Below, piece by piece: positions 1-15,317 of a DNA stretch of 64,000 bases (its first letter is position 1; each line of letters begins with the position of its first letter). Below the pieces are notes generated by a model. It was given only the letters and a program-made list of their open reading frames with translations, was not told the DNA's origin and searched no databases. Location of the stretch: positions 17,432,501 to 17,496,500 of the forward strand of contig NC_079882.1 of assembly GCF_029227915.1 (NCBI RefSeq), in the 5' to 3' direction. The DNA is from Hydractinia symbiolongicarpus. Its lineage: Eukaryota > Cnidaria > Hydrozoa > Anthoathecata > Hydractiniidae. Position numbers and translations under genes: made by a program.

Positions 1-3000
1 TGCATTGAGACTGGAAGGAATAGTCCAATGGTAACCTGCGCAGGCAGATGGAACCACGTGATTTACGTGTGAGGCTTTTATTAGACTGCAAAAGGCCATA
101 TTACGGCCTTTATAGGACTGTGCACGTAGTTAAGAGTGTTGTAAAGCAATGGCGCTAATGAAAAAGACTTGGGACGTTGTAGCACATGGAGACTGGAAGG
201 ACTAGACCAATGGTAACCTGCGCAGGCAGGTGAAACCACGTGATTTACGTATGAAGCCTTTACTAGACTGCAAAAGTCCAAACTACAGCCTTTATAGGAC
301 TGTGCACGTAGTTAAGAGTGTTGTAAGGCAACGGCGCTAATGAAAACGACTTGGGACGTTGTAGCGCATTCAAATTGGAAGGACTAGGCCAATGGTAACC
401 TGCGCAGACCTGTGAAACCACGTGATTTACGTGTGAGGCCTTTATTAGACTGCAAAAGGCCATATTACAGCCTTTATAGGACTGTGCACGTAGTTAAGAG
501 TGTTTTAAAGCAACGGCGCCAACGAAAACGACTTGGGACGTTGTAGCGCATTGAGACTGTAAGGACTAGGCCAATGGTAACCTGCGCAGACAGGTGAAAC
601 CACGTGATTTACGTGTGAGGCCTTTATTAGACTGCAAAAGGCCATATTACAGCCTTTATAGGACTGTGCACGTAGTTAAGAGTGTTGTAAAGCGATGGCG
701 CTAATGAAAAAGACTTGGGACGTTGTAGCACATGGAGACTGGAAGGACTAGACCAATGGTAACCTGCGCAGGCAGGTGAAACCACGTGATTTACGTATGA
801 AGCCTTTACTAGACTGCAAAAGGCCAAATTACAGCCTTTATAGGACTGTGCACGTAGTTAAGAGTGTTGTAAGGCAACGGCGCTAATGAAAACGACTTGG
901 GACGTTGTAGCGCATTCAAATTGGAAGGACTAGGCCAATGGTAACCTGCGCAGACCGGTGAAACCACGTGATTTACGTGTGAGGCCTTTATTAGACTGCA
1001 AAAGGCCATATTACAGCCTTTATAGGACTGTGCACGTAGTTAATAGTGTTCTAAGGCAACTTTGCCAATAAAAACGACTTGGGACGTTGTAGTGCATTGA
1101 GACTGGAAGGAATAGTCCAATGGTAACCTGCGCAGGCAGATGGAACCACGTGATTTACGTGTGAGGCTTTTATTAGACTGCAAAAGGCCATATTACAGCC
1201 TTTATAGGACTGTGCACGTAGTTAAGAGTGTTGTAAAGCAATGGCGCTAATGAAAACGACTTGGGACGTTGTAGCACATGGAGACTGGAAGGACTAGACC
1301 AATGGTAACCTGCGCAGGCAGGTGAAACCACGTGATTTACGTATGAAGCCTTTACTAGACTGCAAAAGGCCAAATTACAGCCTTTATAGGACTGTGCACG
1401 TAGTTAAGAGTGTTGTAAGGCAACGGCGGTAATGAAAACGACTTGGGACGTTGTAGCGCATTGAGACTGGAAGGACTAGGCCAATGGAAACCTGCACAGG
1501 CAAATGGAACCACGTGATTTACGTGTGAGGCCTTTATTAGACTGCAAAAAGCCATAATACAGCCTTTATAGGACTGTGGACGAAGTTAAGAGTGTTCTAA
1601 GGCAACTTCGCTAATGAAAACTACTTCGGACGTTGTAGCGCATTGAGACTTGAAGGACTACGCCATTGGTAACCTGCGCAGACCGGTGAAACCACGTGAT
1701 TTACGTGTGAGGCCTTTATTAGACTGCAAAAGGCCATATTACAGCCTTTATAGGACTGTGCACGTATTTAAGAGTGTTGTAAGGCAACAGCGATAATGAA
1801 AACAACTTGAGACGTTGTAGCGCATTTAGACTGGAAGGAATAGTCCAATGGTAACCTGCGCAGACCGGTGAAACCATTTGATTTACGTGTGATGCCTTTA
1901 TTGGACCGCAAAAGGCCATATTACAGCCTTTACAGGACTGTGCACGTAGTTAAGAGTGTTGTAAAGCAACAGCGCTAATGAAAACGATTTGGGAGGTTGT
2001 AGCGCATTGAGACTGGAACGACTAGTCCAATGGTAACCTGCACAGGGAGATGGAATCACGTGATTTACGTGTGAGGCCTTTATTAGACTGCAAAAGACCA
2101 AATTACAGCCTTTATAGGACTGTGCACGTAGTTAAGAGTGTTGTAAGGCAACGGCGGTAATGAAAACGACTTGGGACGTTGTAGCGCATTGAGACTGGAA
2201 GGACTAGGTCAATGGTCACCTGCACAGACCGGTGAAACCACGTGATTAACGTGTGAGGCCTTTATTAGACTGCAAAGGGCCATATTGCAGCCTTTATAGG
2301 ACAGTGCACGTAGTTAAGAGTGTCTTAAGGCAACGGCGCTAATGAAAACGACTTGGGACGTTGTAGCGCATTGAGACTGTAAGGACTAGGCCAATGGTAA
2401 CCTACGCCGACAGGTGAAACCGCGTGATTTACGTGTGAGGCCTTTATTAGACTGCAAAAGGCCATATTACAGCCTTTATAGGACTGTGCACGTAGTTAAG
2501 AGTGTTGTAAAGCAACGGCGCCAATGAAAACGACTTGGGACGTTGTAGCGCATTGAGACTGTAAGGACTAGGCCAATGGTAACCTGAGCAGACAGGTTAA
2601 ACCACGTGATTTACGTGTGAGGCCTTTATTAGACTGCAAAAGGCCATATTACAGCCTTTATAGGACTGTGCACGTAGTTAAGAGTGTTGTAAAGCAATTA
2701 CGCTAATGAAAACGACTTGGGACGTTGTAGCACATGGAGACTGGAAGGACTAGACCAATGGTAACCTGTGCAGGCAGGTGAAACCACGTGATTTGCGTAT
2801 GAAGCCTTTACTAGACTGCAAAAGGCCAAATTACAGCCTTTATAGGACTGTGCACGTAGTTAAGAGTGTTGTAAGGCAACGGCGCTAATGAAAACGACTT
2901 GGGACGTTGTAGCGCATTCAAATTGGAAGGACTAGGCCAATGGTAACCTGCGCAGACCGGTGAAACCACGTGATTTACGTGTGAGGCCTTTATTAGACTG

Positions 3001-6000
3001 CAAAAGGCCATATTACAGCCTTTATAGGACTGTGCAGGTAGTTAAGAGTGTTCTAAGGCCACGGCGCTAAGGAAAACGACTTGGAACGTTGTAGTGCATT
3101 GGGACTGGAAGGAATAGTCCAATGGTAACCTGCGCAGGCAGATGGAACCACGTGATTTACGTGTGAGGACTTTATTAGACTGCAAAAGGCCATATTACAG
3201 CCTTTATAGGACTGGGCACGTAGTTAAGAGTGTTGTAAAGCAACGGTGCCAATGAAAACGACTTGGGACGTTGTAGCGCATTGAGACTGTAAGGACTAGG
3301 CCAATGGTAACCTGCGCAGACAGGTGAAACCACGTGATTTACGTGTGAGGCCTTTATTAGACTGCAAAGGGCCATATTACAGCCTTTATAGGACAGTGCA
3401 CGTAGTTCAAAGTGTCTTAAGGCAACGGCGCTAATGAAAACGACTTGGGACGTTGTAGCGCATTGAGACTGTAAGGACTAGGCCAATGGTAACCTACGCC
3501 GACAGGTGAAACCCCGTGATTTACGTGTGAGGCCTTTATTAGACTGCAAAAGGCCATATTACAGCCTTTATAGGACTGTGCACGTAGTTAAGAGTGTTCT
3601 AAGGCAACTTCGCCAATGAAGACGACTTGGAGCGTTGTAGTGCATTGAGACTGGAAGGAATAGTCCAATGGTAACCTGCGCAGGCAGATGGAACCAGGTG
3701 ATTTACGTGTGAGGCTTTTATTAGACTGCTAAAGGCCATATTACAGCCTTTATAGGACTGTGCACGTAAGAGTTTAGAGTGTTGTAAAGCAATGGCGTTA
3801 ATGAAAACGACTTGGGACGTTGTAGCGCATTGAGACTGTAAGGACTAGACCAATGGTAACCTGCGCAGACTGCAAAAGGCCATATTACAGCCTTTATAGG
3901 ACTGTGCAAGTATTTAAGAGTGTTGTAAGGCAACAGCGATAATGAAAACGACTTGAGACGTTGTAGCGCATTTAGACTGGAAGGAATAGTCCAATGGTAA
4001 CCTGCGCAGACCGGTGAAACCACGTCATTAACGTGTGAGGCCTTTATTAGACTGCAAAAGGCCAAATTACAGCCTTTATAGGACTGTGAACGTAGTTAAG
4101 AGTGTTGTAAGGCAACGGCGCTAATGAAAGCGACTTGGGACGTTGCAGCGCATTGAGACTGGAAGGACTAGGTCAATGGTGACCTGCGCAGACCTGTGAA
4201 ACCACGTGATTAACGTGTGAGGCCTTTACTAGACTGCAAAGGGCCATATTACAGCCTTTATAGGACTGTGCACGTAGTTAAGAGTGTCTTAAGGCAACGG
4301 CGCAAATGAAAGCGACTTGAGACGTTGTAGCACATTGAGACTGGAAGGATTAGGCCAATGGTAACCTGCGCAGGCATGTGAAACCACGTGATTTACGTGT
4401 GAAGCCTTTATTAGACTGCAAAAGGCCATATTACAGCCTTTATACGACTGTGCGCGTAGTTAAGAGTGCTGTAAAGCAACGGCGCCAATGAAAACGACTT
4501 GGGACGTTGTGGCGCATTGAGACTGTAAGGACTAGGCCAATGGAAACCTGCGCAGACAGGTGAAACCACGTGATTTACGCGTGAGGGCTTTATTAGACTG
4601 CAAAAGGCCATATTACAGCCTTTATGGGACTGTGCACGTAGTTAAGAGTGTTCTAAGGCAACTTTGTCAATGAAAACGACTTGGGACGTTGTAGCGCATT
4701 GAGACTGTAAGGACTAGGCCAATGGTAACCTATGCAGACAGGTGAAACCACGTGATTTACGTGTGAGGCCTTTATTAGACTGCAAAAGGCCATATTACAG
4801 CCTTTATAGGACTGTGGACGAAGTTAGGAGTGTTCTAAGGCAACGGCGCTAATGAAAACGACTTGGGACGTTGTAGCGCATTGAGACTGGAAGGACTACG
4901 CCAATGGTAACCTGCGCAGACCGGTGAAACCACGTGATTTACGTGTGAGGCCTTTATTAGACTGCAAAAGGCCACATTACAGCCTTTATAGGACTGTGCA
5001 CGTATTTAAGAGTGTTGTAAGACAACAGCGATAATGAAAACAACTTGAGACGTTGTAGCGCATTGAGACTGGAACGACTAGTCCAATGGTAACCTGCACA
5101 GGCAGATGGAACCACGTGATTTACGTGTGAGGCCTCTATTAGACTGCAAAAGGCCAAATAACAGCCTTTATAGGACTGTGCAGGTAGTTAAGAGTGTTCT
5201 AAGGCCACGGCGCTAAGGAAAACCACTTGGAACGTTGTAGTGCATTGAGACTGGAAGGAATAGTCCAATGGTAACCTGCGCAGGCAGATGGAACCACGTG
5301 ATTTACGTGTGAGGACTTTAATATACTGCAAAAGGCCATATTTCAGCCTTTAAAGGACTGTGCACGTAGTTAAGAGTGTTGTAAAGCAACGGCGCCAATG
5401 AAAACGACTTGGGACGTTGTAGCGCATTGAGACTGTAAGGACTAGGCCAATGGTAACCTGTGCAGACAGGTGAAACCACGTGATTTACGTGTGAGGCCTT
5501 TATTAGACTGCAAAAGGCCATATTACAGCCTTTATAGGACTGTGCACGTAGTTAAGAGTGTTCTAAGGCAACTTCGCCAATGCAAACGACCTGGGACGTT
5601 GTAGTGCATTGAGACTGGAAGGAATAGTCCAATGGTAACCTGCGCAGGCAGATGGAACCACGTGATTTACGTGTGAGGCTTTTATTAGACTGCAAAAGGC
5701 CATATTACGGCCTTTATAGGACTGTGCACGTAGTTAAGAGTGTTGTAAAGCAATGGCGCTAATGAAAAAGACTTGGGACGTTGTAGCACATGGAGACTGG
5801 AAGGACTAGACCAATGGTAACCTGCGCAGGCAGGTGAAACCACGTGATTTACGTATGAAGCTTTTACTAGACTGCAAAAGTCCAAACTACAGCCTTTATA
5901 GGACTGTGCACGTAGTTAAGAGTGTTGTAAGGCAACGGCGCTAATGAAAACGACTTGGGACGTTGTAGCGCATTCAAATTGGAAGAACTAGGCCAATGGT

Positions 6001-6439
6001 AACCTGCGCAGACCGGTGAAACCACGTGATTTACGTGTGAGGCCTTTTCTTAGACTGCAAAAGGCCATATTACAGCCTTTATAGGGCTGTGCACGTAAGA
6101 GTTAAGAGTGTTGTATAGCAATGGCGTTAATGAAAACGATTTGGGACGTTGTAGCGCATTGAGACTGTAAGGACTAGACCAATTGTAACCTGTGCAGACA
6201 GGTTAAACCACGTGATTTACGTGTGAGGCCTTTAATAGACTGCAAAAGGCCATATTACAGCCTTTATAGGACAGTGCACGTAGTTAAGAGTGTTGTAAAG
6301 CAACGGCGCCAACGAAAACGACTTGGGACGTTGTAGCGCATTGAGACTGTAAGGACTGGGCCAATGGTAACCTGCGCAGACAGGTGAAACCACGTGATTT
6401 ACGTGTGAGGCCTTTATTAGACTGCAAAAGGCCATATTA

Positions 6440-9400
6440 CAGCCTTTATAGGACTGTGCACGTAGTTAAGAGTGTTCTAAGGCAACTTCGCCAATGCAAA
6501 CGACCTGGGACGTTGTAGTGCATTGAGACTGGAAGGAATAGTCCAATGGTAACCTGCGCAGGCAGATGAAACCACGTGATTTACGTGTGAGGCTTTTATT
6601 AGACTGCAAAAGGCCATATTACAGCCTTTATAGGACTGTGCACGTAGTTAAGAGTGTTGTAAAGCAATGGCGCTAATGAAAAAGAATTGGGACGTTGTAG
6701 CACATGGAGACTGGAAGGACTAGACCAATGGTAACCTGTGCAGGCAGGTGAAACCACGTGATTTACGTATGAAGCCTTTACTAGACTGCAAAAGGCCAAA
6801 TTACAGCCTTTATAGGACTGTGCACGTAGTTAAGAGTGTTGTAAGGCAACGGCGCTAATGAAAACGACTTGGGACGTTGTAGCGCATTCAAATTGGAAGG
6901 ATTAGGCCAATGGTAACCTGCGCAGACCGGTGAAACCACGTGATTTACATGTGAGGCCTTTATTAGACTGCAAAAGGCCATATTACAGCCTTTATAGGGC
7001 TGTGCACGTAAGAGTTAAGAGTGTTGTAAAGCAATGGCGTTAATAAAAACGATTTGGGACGATTTAGCGCATTGAGACTGTAAGGACTAGACCAATTGTA
7101 ACCTGTGCAGACAGGTTAAACCACGTGATTTACGTGTGAGGCCTTTATTAGACTGCAAAAGGCCATATTACAGCCTTTATAGGACTGTGCACGTAGTTAA
7201 GAGTGTTGTAAAGCAACGGCGCCAATGAAAACGACTTGGGACGTTGTAGCGCATTGAGACTGTAAGGACTAGGCCAATGGTAACCTGCGCAGACAGGTGA
7301 AACCACGTGATTTACGTGTGAGGCCTTTATTAGACTGCAAAAGGCCATATTACAGCCTTTATAGGACTGTGCACGTAGTTAAGAGTGTTCTAAGGCAACT
7401 TCGCCAATAAAAACGACTTGGGACGTTGTAGTGCATTGAGACTGGAAGGAATAGTCCAATGGTAACCTGCGCAGGCAGATGGAACCACGTGATTTACGTG
7501 TGAGGCTTTTATTAGACTGCAAAAGGCCATATTACAGCCTTTTTAGGACTGTGCACGTAGTTAAGAGTGTTGTAAAGCAGTGGCGCTAATGAAAACGACT
7601 TGGGACGTTGTAGCACATGGAGACTGGAAGGACTAGACCAATGGTAACCTGCGCAGGCAGGTGAAACCACGTGATTTACGTATGAAGCCTTTACTAGACT
7701 GCAAAAGGCCAAATTACAGCCTTTATAGGACTGTGCACGTAGTTAAGAGTGTTGTAAGGCAACGGCGGTAATGAAAACGACTTGGGACGTTGTAGCGCAT
7801 TGAGACTGGAAGGACTAGGTCAATGGTAACCTGCGCAGACCGGTGAAACTACGTGATTAACGTGTAAAGCCTTTATTAGACTGCAAAGCGCCATATTACA
7901 GCCTTTATAGGACAGTGCACGTAGTTAAGAGTGTCTTAAGGCAACGGCGCTAATGAAAACGACTTGGGACGTTGTAGCGCATTGAGACTGTAAGGACTAG
8001 ACCAATGGTAACCTACGCCGACAGGTGAAACCACGTGATTTACGTGTGAGGCCTTTATTAGACTGCAAAAGGCCATAATACAGCCTTTATAGGACTGTGC
8101 ACGTAATTAAGAGTGTTGTAAAGCAACGGCGCTAATGAAAACGACTTGGGTATTTGTAGCGCATTGTGACTGGAAGGAATAGCCCAATAGAAACCTGCAC
8201 AGGCAAATGGAACCACGTGATTTTCGTGTGAGGCCTTTATTAGAATGCAAAAGGCAATATTGCAGCCTTTATAGGACTGTGCACGTAGTTAAGAGTGTTC
8301 TAAGGCAACTTCGTCAATGAAAACGACTTGGGACGTTGTAGCGCATTGAGACTGGAAGGACTAGGTCAATGGTAACCTGCACAGACAGGTGAAACCACGT
8401 CATTTACGTGTGAGGCTTTTATTAGACTGCAAAAGGTCATATTACAGCCTTTATAGCATTGTGCACGTAGTTAAGAGTGTTCTAAGGCAACTTCGCCAAT
8501 GAAAACGACTTGGGACGTTGTAGCGCATTGAGACTGTAAGGACTAGGCCAATGGTAACCTACGCAGACCTGTGAAACCACGTGATAAACGTGTGAGGCCT
8601 TTACTAGACTGCAAAGGGCCATATTACAGCCTTTATAGGACTGTGCACGTAGTTAAGAGTGTCTTAAGGCAACGTCGCAAATGAAAGCGACTTGAGACGT
8701 TGTAGCACATTGAGACTGGAAGGATTAGGCCAATGGTAACCTGCGCAGGCATGTGAAACCACGTGATTTACGTGTGAAGCCTTTATTAGACTGCAAAAGG
8801 CCATATTACAGCCTTTATAGGACTGTGCGCGTAGTTAAGAGTGCTGTAAAGCAACGGCGCCAATGAAAACGACTTGGGACGTTGTGGCGCATTGCGACTG
8901 TAAGGACTAGGCCAATGGTAACCTGCGCAGACAGGTGAAACCACGTGATTTAGGCGTGAGGCCTTTATTAGACTGCAAAAGGCCATATTACAGCCTTTAT
9001 GGGACTGTGCACGTATTTAAGAGTGTTCTAAGGCAACTTCGCCAATGAAAACGACTGGGGACGTTGTAGCGCATTGAGACTGTAAGGACTAGGCAATGGT
9101 AACCTATGCAGACAGGTGAAACCACGTGATTTACGTGTGAGGCCTTTATTAGACTGCAAAAGGCCATATTACAGCCTTTATAGGACTGTGGACAAAGTTA
9201 GGAGTGTTCTAAGGCAACGGCGCTAATGAAAACGACTTGGGACGTTGTAGCGCATTGAGACTGGAAGGACTACGCCAATGGTAACCTGCGCAGACCAGTG
9301 AAACCACGTGATTTACGTGTGAGGCCTTTATTAGACTGCAAAAGGCCATATTACAGCCTTTATAGGACTGTGCACGTATTTAAGAGTGTTGTAAGGCAAC

Positions 9401-11706
9401 AGCGATAATGAAAACAACTTGAAACGTTGTAGCGCATTTAGACTGGAAGGAATAGTCCACTGGTAACCTGCGCAAACCGGTGAAACCATTTGATATACGT
9501 CTGAGGCCTTTATTAGACTGCAAAAGGCCATATTACAGCCTTTACAGGACTGTGCACGTAGTTAAGAGTGTTGTAAAGCAACAGCACTAATGAAAACGAC
9601 TTGGGAGGTTGTAGCGCATTGAGACTGGAACGACTAGTCCAATGGTAACCTGCACAGGCAGATGGAACGACGTGATTTACGTGTGAGGCCTCTATTAGAA
9701 TGCAAAAGGCCAAATAACAGCCTTTATAGGACTGTGCAGGTAGTTAAGAGTGTTCTAAGGCCACGGCGCCAATGAAAACGACTTGGGACGTTGTAGCGCA
9801 TTGAGACTGTAAGGACTAGGCCAATGGTAACCTGTGCAGACAGGTGAAACCACGTGATTTACGTGTGAGGCCTTTATTAGACTGCAAAAGGCCATATTAC
9901 AGCCTTTATAGGACTGTGCACGTAGTTAAGAGTGTTCTAAGGCAACTTCGCCAATGCAAACGACCTGGGACGTTGTAGTGCATTGAGACTGGAAGGAATA
10001 GTCCAATGGTAACCTGCGCAGGCAGATGGAACCACGTGATTTACGTGTGAAGCTTTTATTAGTCTGCAAAAGGCCATATTACAGCCTTTACAGGACTGTG
10101 CACGTAGTTAAGAGTGTTGTAAAGCAACAGCACTAATGAAAACGACTTGGGAGGTTGTAGCGCATTGAGACTGGAACGACTAGTCCAATGGTAACCTGCA
10201 CAGGCAGATGGAACGACGTGATTTACGTGTGAGGCCTCTATTAGAATGCAAAAGGCCAAATAACAGCCTTTATAGGACTGTGCAGGTAGTTAAGAGTGTT
10301 CTAAGGCCACGGCGCCAATGAAAACGACTTGGGACGTTGTAGCGCATTGAGACTGTAAGGACTAGGCCAATGGTAACCTGTGCAGACAGGTGAAACCACG
10401 TGATTTACGTGTGAGGCCTTTATTAGACTGCAAAAGGCCATATTACAGCCTTTATAGGACTGTGCACGTAGTTAAGAGTGTTCTAAGGCAACTTCGCCAA
10501 TGCAAACGACCTGGGACGTTGTAGTGCATTGAGACTGGAAGGAATAGTCCAATGGTAACCTGCGCAGGCAGATGGAACCACGTGATTTACGTGTGAAGCT
10601 TTTATTAGTCTGCAAAAGGCCATATTACAGCCTTTATAGGACTGTGCACGTAGTTAAGAGTGTTGTAAAGCAATGTCGCTAATGAAAAAGACTTGGGACG
10701 TTGTAGCACATGGAGACTGGAAGGACTAGACCAATGGTAACCTGCGCAGGCACGTGAAACCACGTGATTTACGTATGAAGCCTTTACTAGACTGCAAAAG
10801 GCCAAATTACAGCCTTTATAGGACTGTGCACGTAGTTAAGAGTGTTGTAAGGCAACGGCGCTAATGAAAACGACTTGGGACGTTGTAGCGCATTCAAATT
10901 GGAAGGACTAGGCCAATGGTAACCTGCGCAGACCGGTGAAACCACGTGATTTACGTGTGAGGCCTTTATTAGACTGCAAAAGGCCATATTACAGCCTTTA
11001 TAGGGCTGTGCACGTAAGAGTTAAGAGTGTTGTAAAGCAATGGCGTTAATAAAAACGACTTGGGACGTTGTAGCACATTGAGACTGTAAAGACTAGACCA
11101 ATTGTAACCTGTGCAGACAGGTTAAACCACGTGATTTACGTGTGAGGCCTTTATTAGACTGCAAAAGGCCATATTACAGCCTTTATAGGACTGTGCACGT
11201 AGTTAAGAGTGTTGTAAAGCAACGGCGCCAATGAAAACGACTTGGGACGTTGTAGCGCATTGAGACTGTAAGGACTAGGCCAATGGTAACCTGCGCAGAC
11301 AGGTGAAACCACGTGATTTACGTGTGAGGCCTTTATTAGACTGCAAAAGGCCATATTACAGCCTTTATAGGACTGTGCATGTAGTTAAGAGTGTTCTAAG
11401 GCAACTTCGCTAATAAAAGCGACTTGGGACGTTGTAGTGCATTGAGACTGGAAGGAATAGTCCAATGGTAACCTGCGCAGGCAGATGGAACCACGTGATT
11501 TACGTGTGAGGCTTTTATTAGACTGCAAAAGGCCATATTACAGCCTTTATAGGACTGTCCACGTAGTTAAGAGTGTTGTAAAGCAATGGCGCTAATGAAA
11601 ACGACTTGGGACGTTGTAGCACATGGAGACTGGAAGGACTAAACCAATGGTAACCTGCGCAGGCAGGTGAAACCACGTGATTTACGTATGAAGCCTTTAC
11701 TAGACT
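6440..11706. repeat. Higher-order duplication, 4006-bp step (6440-7700 repeated at 10446-11706)
   Basis: Variant-bearing monomers at about 6440-7700 recur in the same order at 10446-11706. One marker is CCAATGCAAACGACC at 6491 and 10497. After about 7700 and 11706 the register jumps by two monomers: sequence after 11706 matches sequence from about 8060. Boundaries are approximate and read by eye. Confidence 0.75.
9528..10619. repeat. Tandem duplication of a three-monomer block (546 bp)
   Basis: The block at about 9528-10073 is repeated at 10074-10619. Shared rare variants include the CAGCACTAATG form, GGAACGACGTGATTT and GAGGCCTCTATTAGAATGC. One difference (AGACTGC versus AGTCTGC) lies at the boundary. 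Confidence 0.75.
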
Positions 11707-12321
11707 GCAAAAGGCCATAATACAGCCTTTATAGGACTGTGCACGTAATTAAGAGTGTTGTAAAGCAACGGCGCTAATGAAAACGACTTGGGAATTTGTA
11801 GCGCATTGTGACTGGAAGGAATAGCCCAATAGAAAACTGCACAGGGAAATGGAACCACGTGATTTACGTGTGAGGCCTTTATTAGACTGCAAAAGGCAAT
11901 ATTGCAGCCTTTATAGGACTGTGCACGTAGTTAAGAGTGTTCTAAGGCAACTTCGCCAATGAAAACGACTTGGGACGTTGTAGCGCATTGAGACTGGAAG
12001 GACTAGGTCAATGGTAACCTGACAGACAGGTGAAACCACGTGATTTACGTGTGAGGCTTTTATTAGACTGCAAAAGGTCATATTACAGCCTTTATAGGAC
12101 TGTGCACGTAGTTAAGATTGTTCTAAGGCAACTTCGCCAATGAAAACGACTTGGGACGTTGTAGCGCATTGAGACTGTAAGGACTAGGCCAATGGTAACC
12201 TACGCAGACAGGTGAAACCACGTGATTTACGTATGAAGCATTTACTAGACCGCAAAAGGCCAAATTACAGCCTTTATAGGACTGTGCACGTAGTTAAGAG
12301 TGTCTTAAGGCAACGGCACTA

Positions 12322-14505
12322 ATGAAAACGACTTGAGACGTTGTAGCACATTGAGACTGGAAGGACTAGGCCAATGGAAACCTGCACAGGAAAATGGAAC
12401 CACGTGATTTACGTGTGAGGCCTTTATTAGACTGCAAAAGGCCATAATACAGCCTTTATAGGACTGTGGACGAAGTTAAGAGTGTTCTAAGGCAACTTCG
12501 CTAATGAAAACTACTTGGGACGTTGTAGCGCATTTAGACTGGAAGGAATAGTCCAATGGTAACCTGCGCAGACCTGTGAAACCATTTGATTTACGTGTGA
12601 GGCCTTTATTAGACTGCAAAAGGCCATATTACAGCCTTTACAGGACTGTGCACGTAGTTAAGAGTGTTGTAAAGCAACAGCGCTAATGAAAACGACTTGG
12701 GAAGTTGTAGCGCATTGAGACTGGAACGACTAGTCCAATGGTAACCTGCACAGGCAGATGGAACCACATGATTTACGTGTGAGGCCTTTATTAGACTGTA
12801 AAAGGCCATATTACAGCCTTTATAGGACTGTGCACGTATTTAAGAGTGTTGTAAGGCAACAGCGATAATGAAAAAAACTTGAGAGGTTGTAGCGCATGGA
12901 GACTGGAACGACTAGTCCAATGGTAACCTGCACAGGCAGATGGAACCACGTGATTTACGTGTGAGGCCTTTATTAGACTGCAAAAGACCAAATTACAACC
13001 TTTATAGGACTGTGCACGTAGTTAAGAGTGTTGTAAGGCAATGGCGGTAATGAAAACGACTTGGGACGTTGTAGCGCATTGAGACTGGAAGGACTAGGTC
13101 AATGGTGACCTGCGCAGACCGGTGAAACCACGTGATTAACGTGTGAGGCCTTTATTAGACTGCAAAGGGCCATATTGCAGCCTTTATAGGACAGTGCACG
13201 TAGTTAAGAGTGTCTTAAGGCAACGGCGCTAATGAAAACGACTTGGGACGTTGTAGCGCATTGAGACTGTAAGGATTAGGCCAATGGTAACCTACGCCGA
13301 CAGGTGAAACCACGTGATTTACGTGTGAGGCCTTTATTAGACTGCAAAAGGCCATATTACAGCCTTTATAGGACTGTGCACGTAGTTAAGAGTGTTGTAA
13401 AGCAACGGCGCCAATGAAAACGACTTGAGACGTTGTAGCACATTGAGACTGGAAGGACTAGGCCAATGGAAACCTGCACAGGAAAATGGAACCACGTGAT
13501 TTACGTGTGAGGCCTTTATTAGACTGCAAAAGGCCATAATACAGCCTTTATAGGACTGTGGACGAAGTTAAGAGTGTTCTAAGGCAACTTCGCTAATGAA
13601 AACTACTTGGGACGTTGTAGCGCATTTAGACTGGAAGGAATAGTCCAATGGTAACCTGCGCAGACCTGTGAAACCATTTGATTTACGTGTGAGGCCTTTA
13701 TTAGACTGCAAAAGGCCATATTACAGCCTTTACAGGACTGTGCACGTAGTTAAGAGTGTTGTAAAGCAACAGCGCTAATGAAAACGACTTGGGAAGTTGT
13801 AGCGCATTGAGACTGGAACGACTAGTCCAATGGTAACCTGCACAGGCAGATGGAACCACATGATTTACGTGTGAGGCCTTTATTAGACTGTAAAAGGCCA
13901 TATTACAGCCTTTATAGGACTGTGCACGTATTTAAGAGTGTTGTAAGGCAACAGCGATAATGAAAAAAACTTGAGAGGTTGTAGCGCATGGAGACTGGAA
14001 CGACTAGTCCAATGGTAACCTGCACAGGCAGATGGAACCACGTGATTTACGTGTGAGGCCTTTATTAGACTGCAAAAGACCAAATTACAACCTTTATAGG
14101 ACTGTGCACGTAGTTAAGAGTGTTGTAAGGCAATGGCGGTAATGAAAACGACTTGGGACGTTGTAGCGCATTGAGACTGGAAGGACTAGGTCAATGGTGA
14201 CCTGCGCAGACCGGTGAAACCACGTGATTAACGTGTGAGGCCTTTATTAGACTGCAAAGGGCCATATTGCAGCCTTTATAGGACAGTGCACGTAGTTAAG
14301 AGTGTCTTAAGGCAACGGCGCTAATGAAAACGACTTGGGACGTTGTAGCGCATTGAGACTGTAAGGATTAGGCCAATGGTAACCTACGCCGACAGGTGAA
14401 ACCACGTGATTTACGTGTGAGGCCTTTATTAGACTGCAAAAGGCCATATTACAGCCTTTATAGGACTGTGCACGTAGTTAAGAGTGTTGTAAAGCAACGG
14501 CGCCA
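12322..14505. repeat. Tandem duplication of a six-monomer block (1092 bp)
   Basis: Bases 12322-13413 are repeated directly at 13414-14505, exactly six monomers later. Every variant I checked agrees, including CAGGAAAATGGAACC, GAAACCATTTGATTT, ACTGTAAAAGGCC and GAAAAAAACTTGAGAGG. The copies break at the expected places (GACTTGAGACG against GACTTGGGACG), so both ends are well placed. This is the cleanest and probably one of the youngest duplications here. Confidence 0.88.
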
Positions 14506-15317
14506 ATGAAAACGACTTGGGACGTTGTAGCGCATTGAGACTGTAAGGACTAAGCCAATGGTAACCTGCGCAGACAGGTTAAACCACGTGATTTACGTGT
14601 GAGGCCTTTATTAGACTGCAAAAGGCCATATTACGGCCTTTATAGGACTGTGCACGTAGTTAAGAGTGTTGTAAAGCAATGGCGCTAATGAAAACGACTT
14701 GGGACGTTGTAGCACATGGAGACTGGAAGGACTAGACCAATGGTAACCTGCGCAGGCAGGTGAAACCACGTGATTTACGTATGAAGCCTTTACTAGACTG
14801 CAAAAGGCCAAATTACAGCCTTTATAGGACTGTGCACGTAGTTAAGAGTGTTGTAAGGCAACGGCGGTAATGAAAACGACTTGGGACGTTGTAGCGCATT
14901 GAGACTGGAAGGACTAGGTCAATGGTGACCTGCACAGACCGGTGAAACCACGTGATTAACGTGTGAGGCCTTTATTAGACTGCTAAGGGCCATATTACAG
15001 CCTTTATAGGACAGTGCACGTAGTTAAGAGTGTCTTAAGGCAACAGCGCTAATGAAAACGACTTGGGACGTTGTAGCGCATTCAAATTGGAAGGACTAGG
15101 CCAATGGTAACCTGCGCAGACCGGTGAAACCACGTAATTTTCGTGTGAGGCCTTTATTAGACTGCAAAAGGCCATATTACAGCCTTTATAGGACTGTGCA
15201 CGTAAGAGTTAAGAGTGTTGTAAGGCAACAGCGCTAATGAAAACGATTGGAACGTTGTAGCGCATTGAGACTGGAACGACTAGTCCAATGGTAACCTGCA
15301 CAGGCAGATGGAACCAC

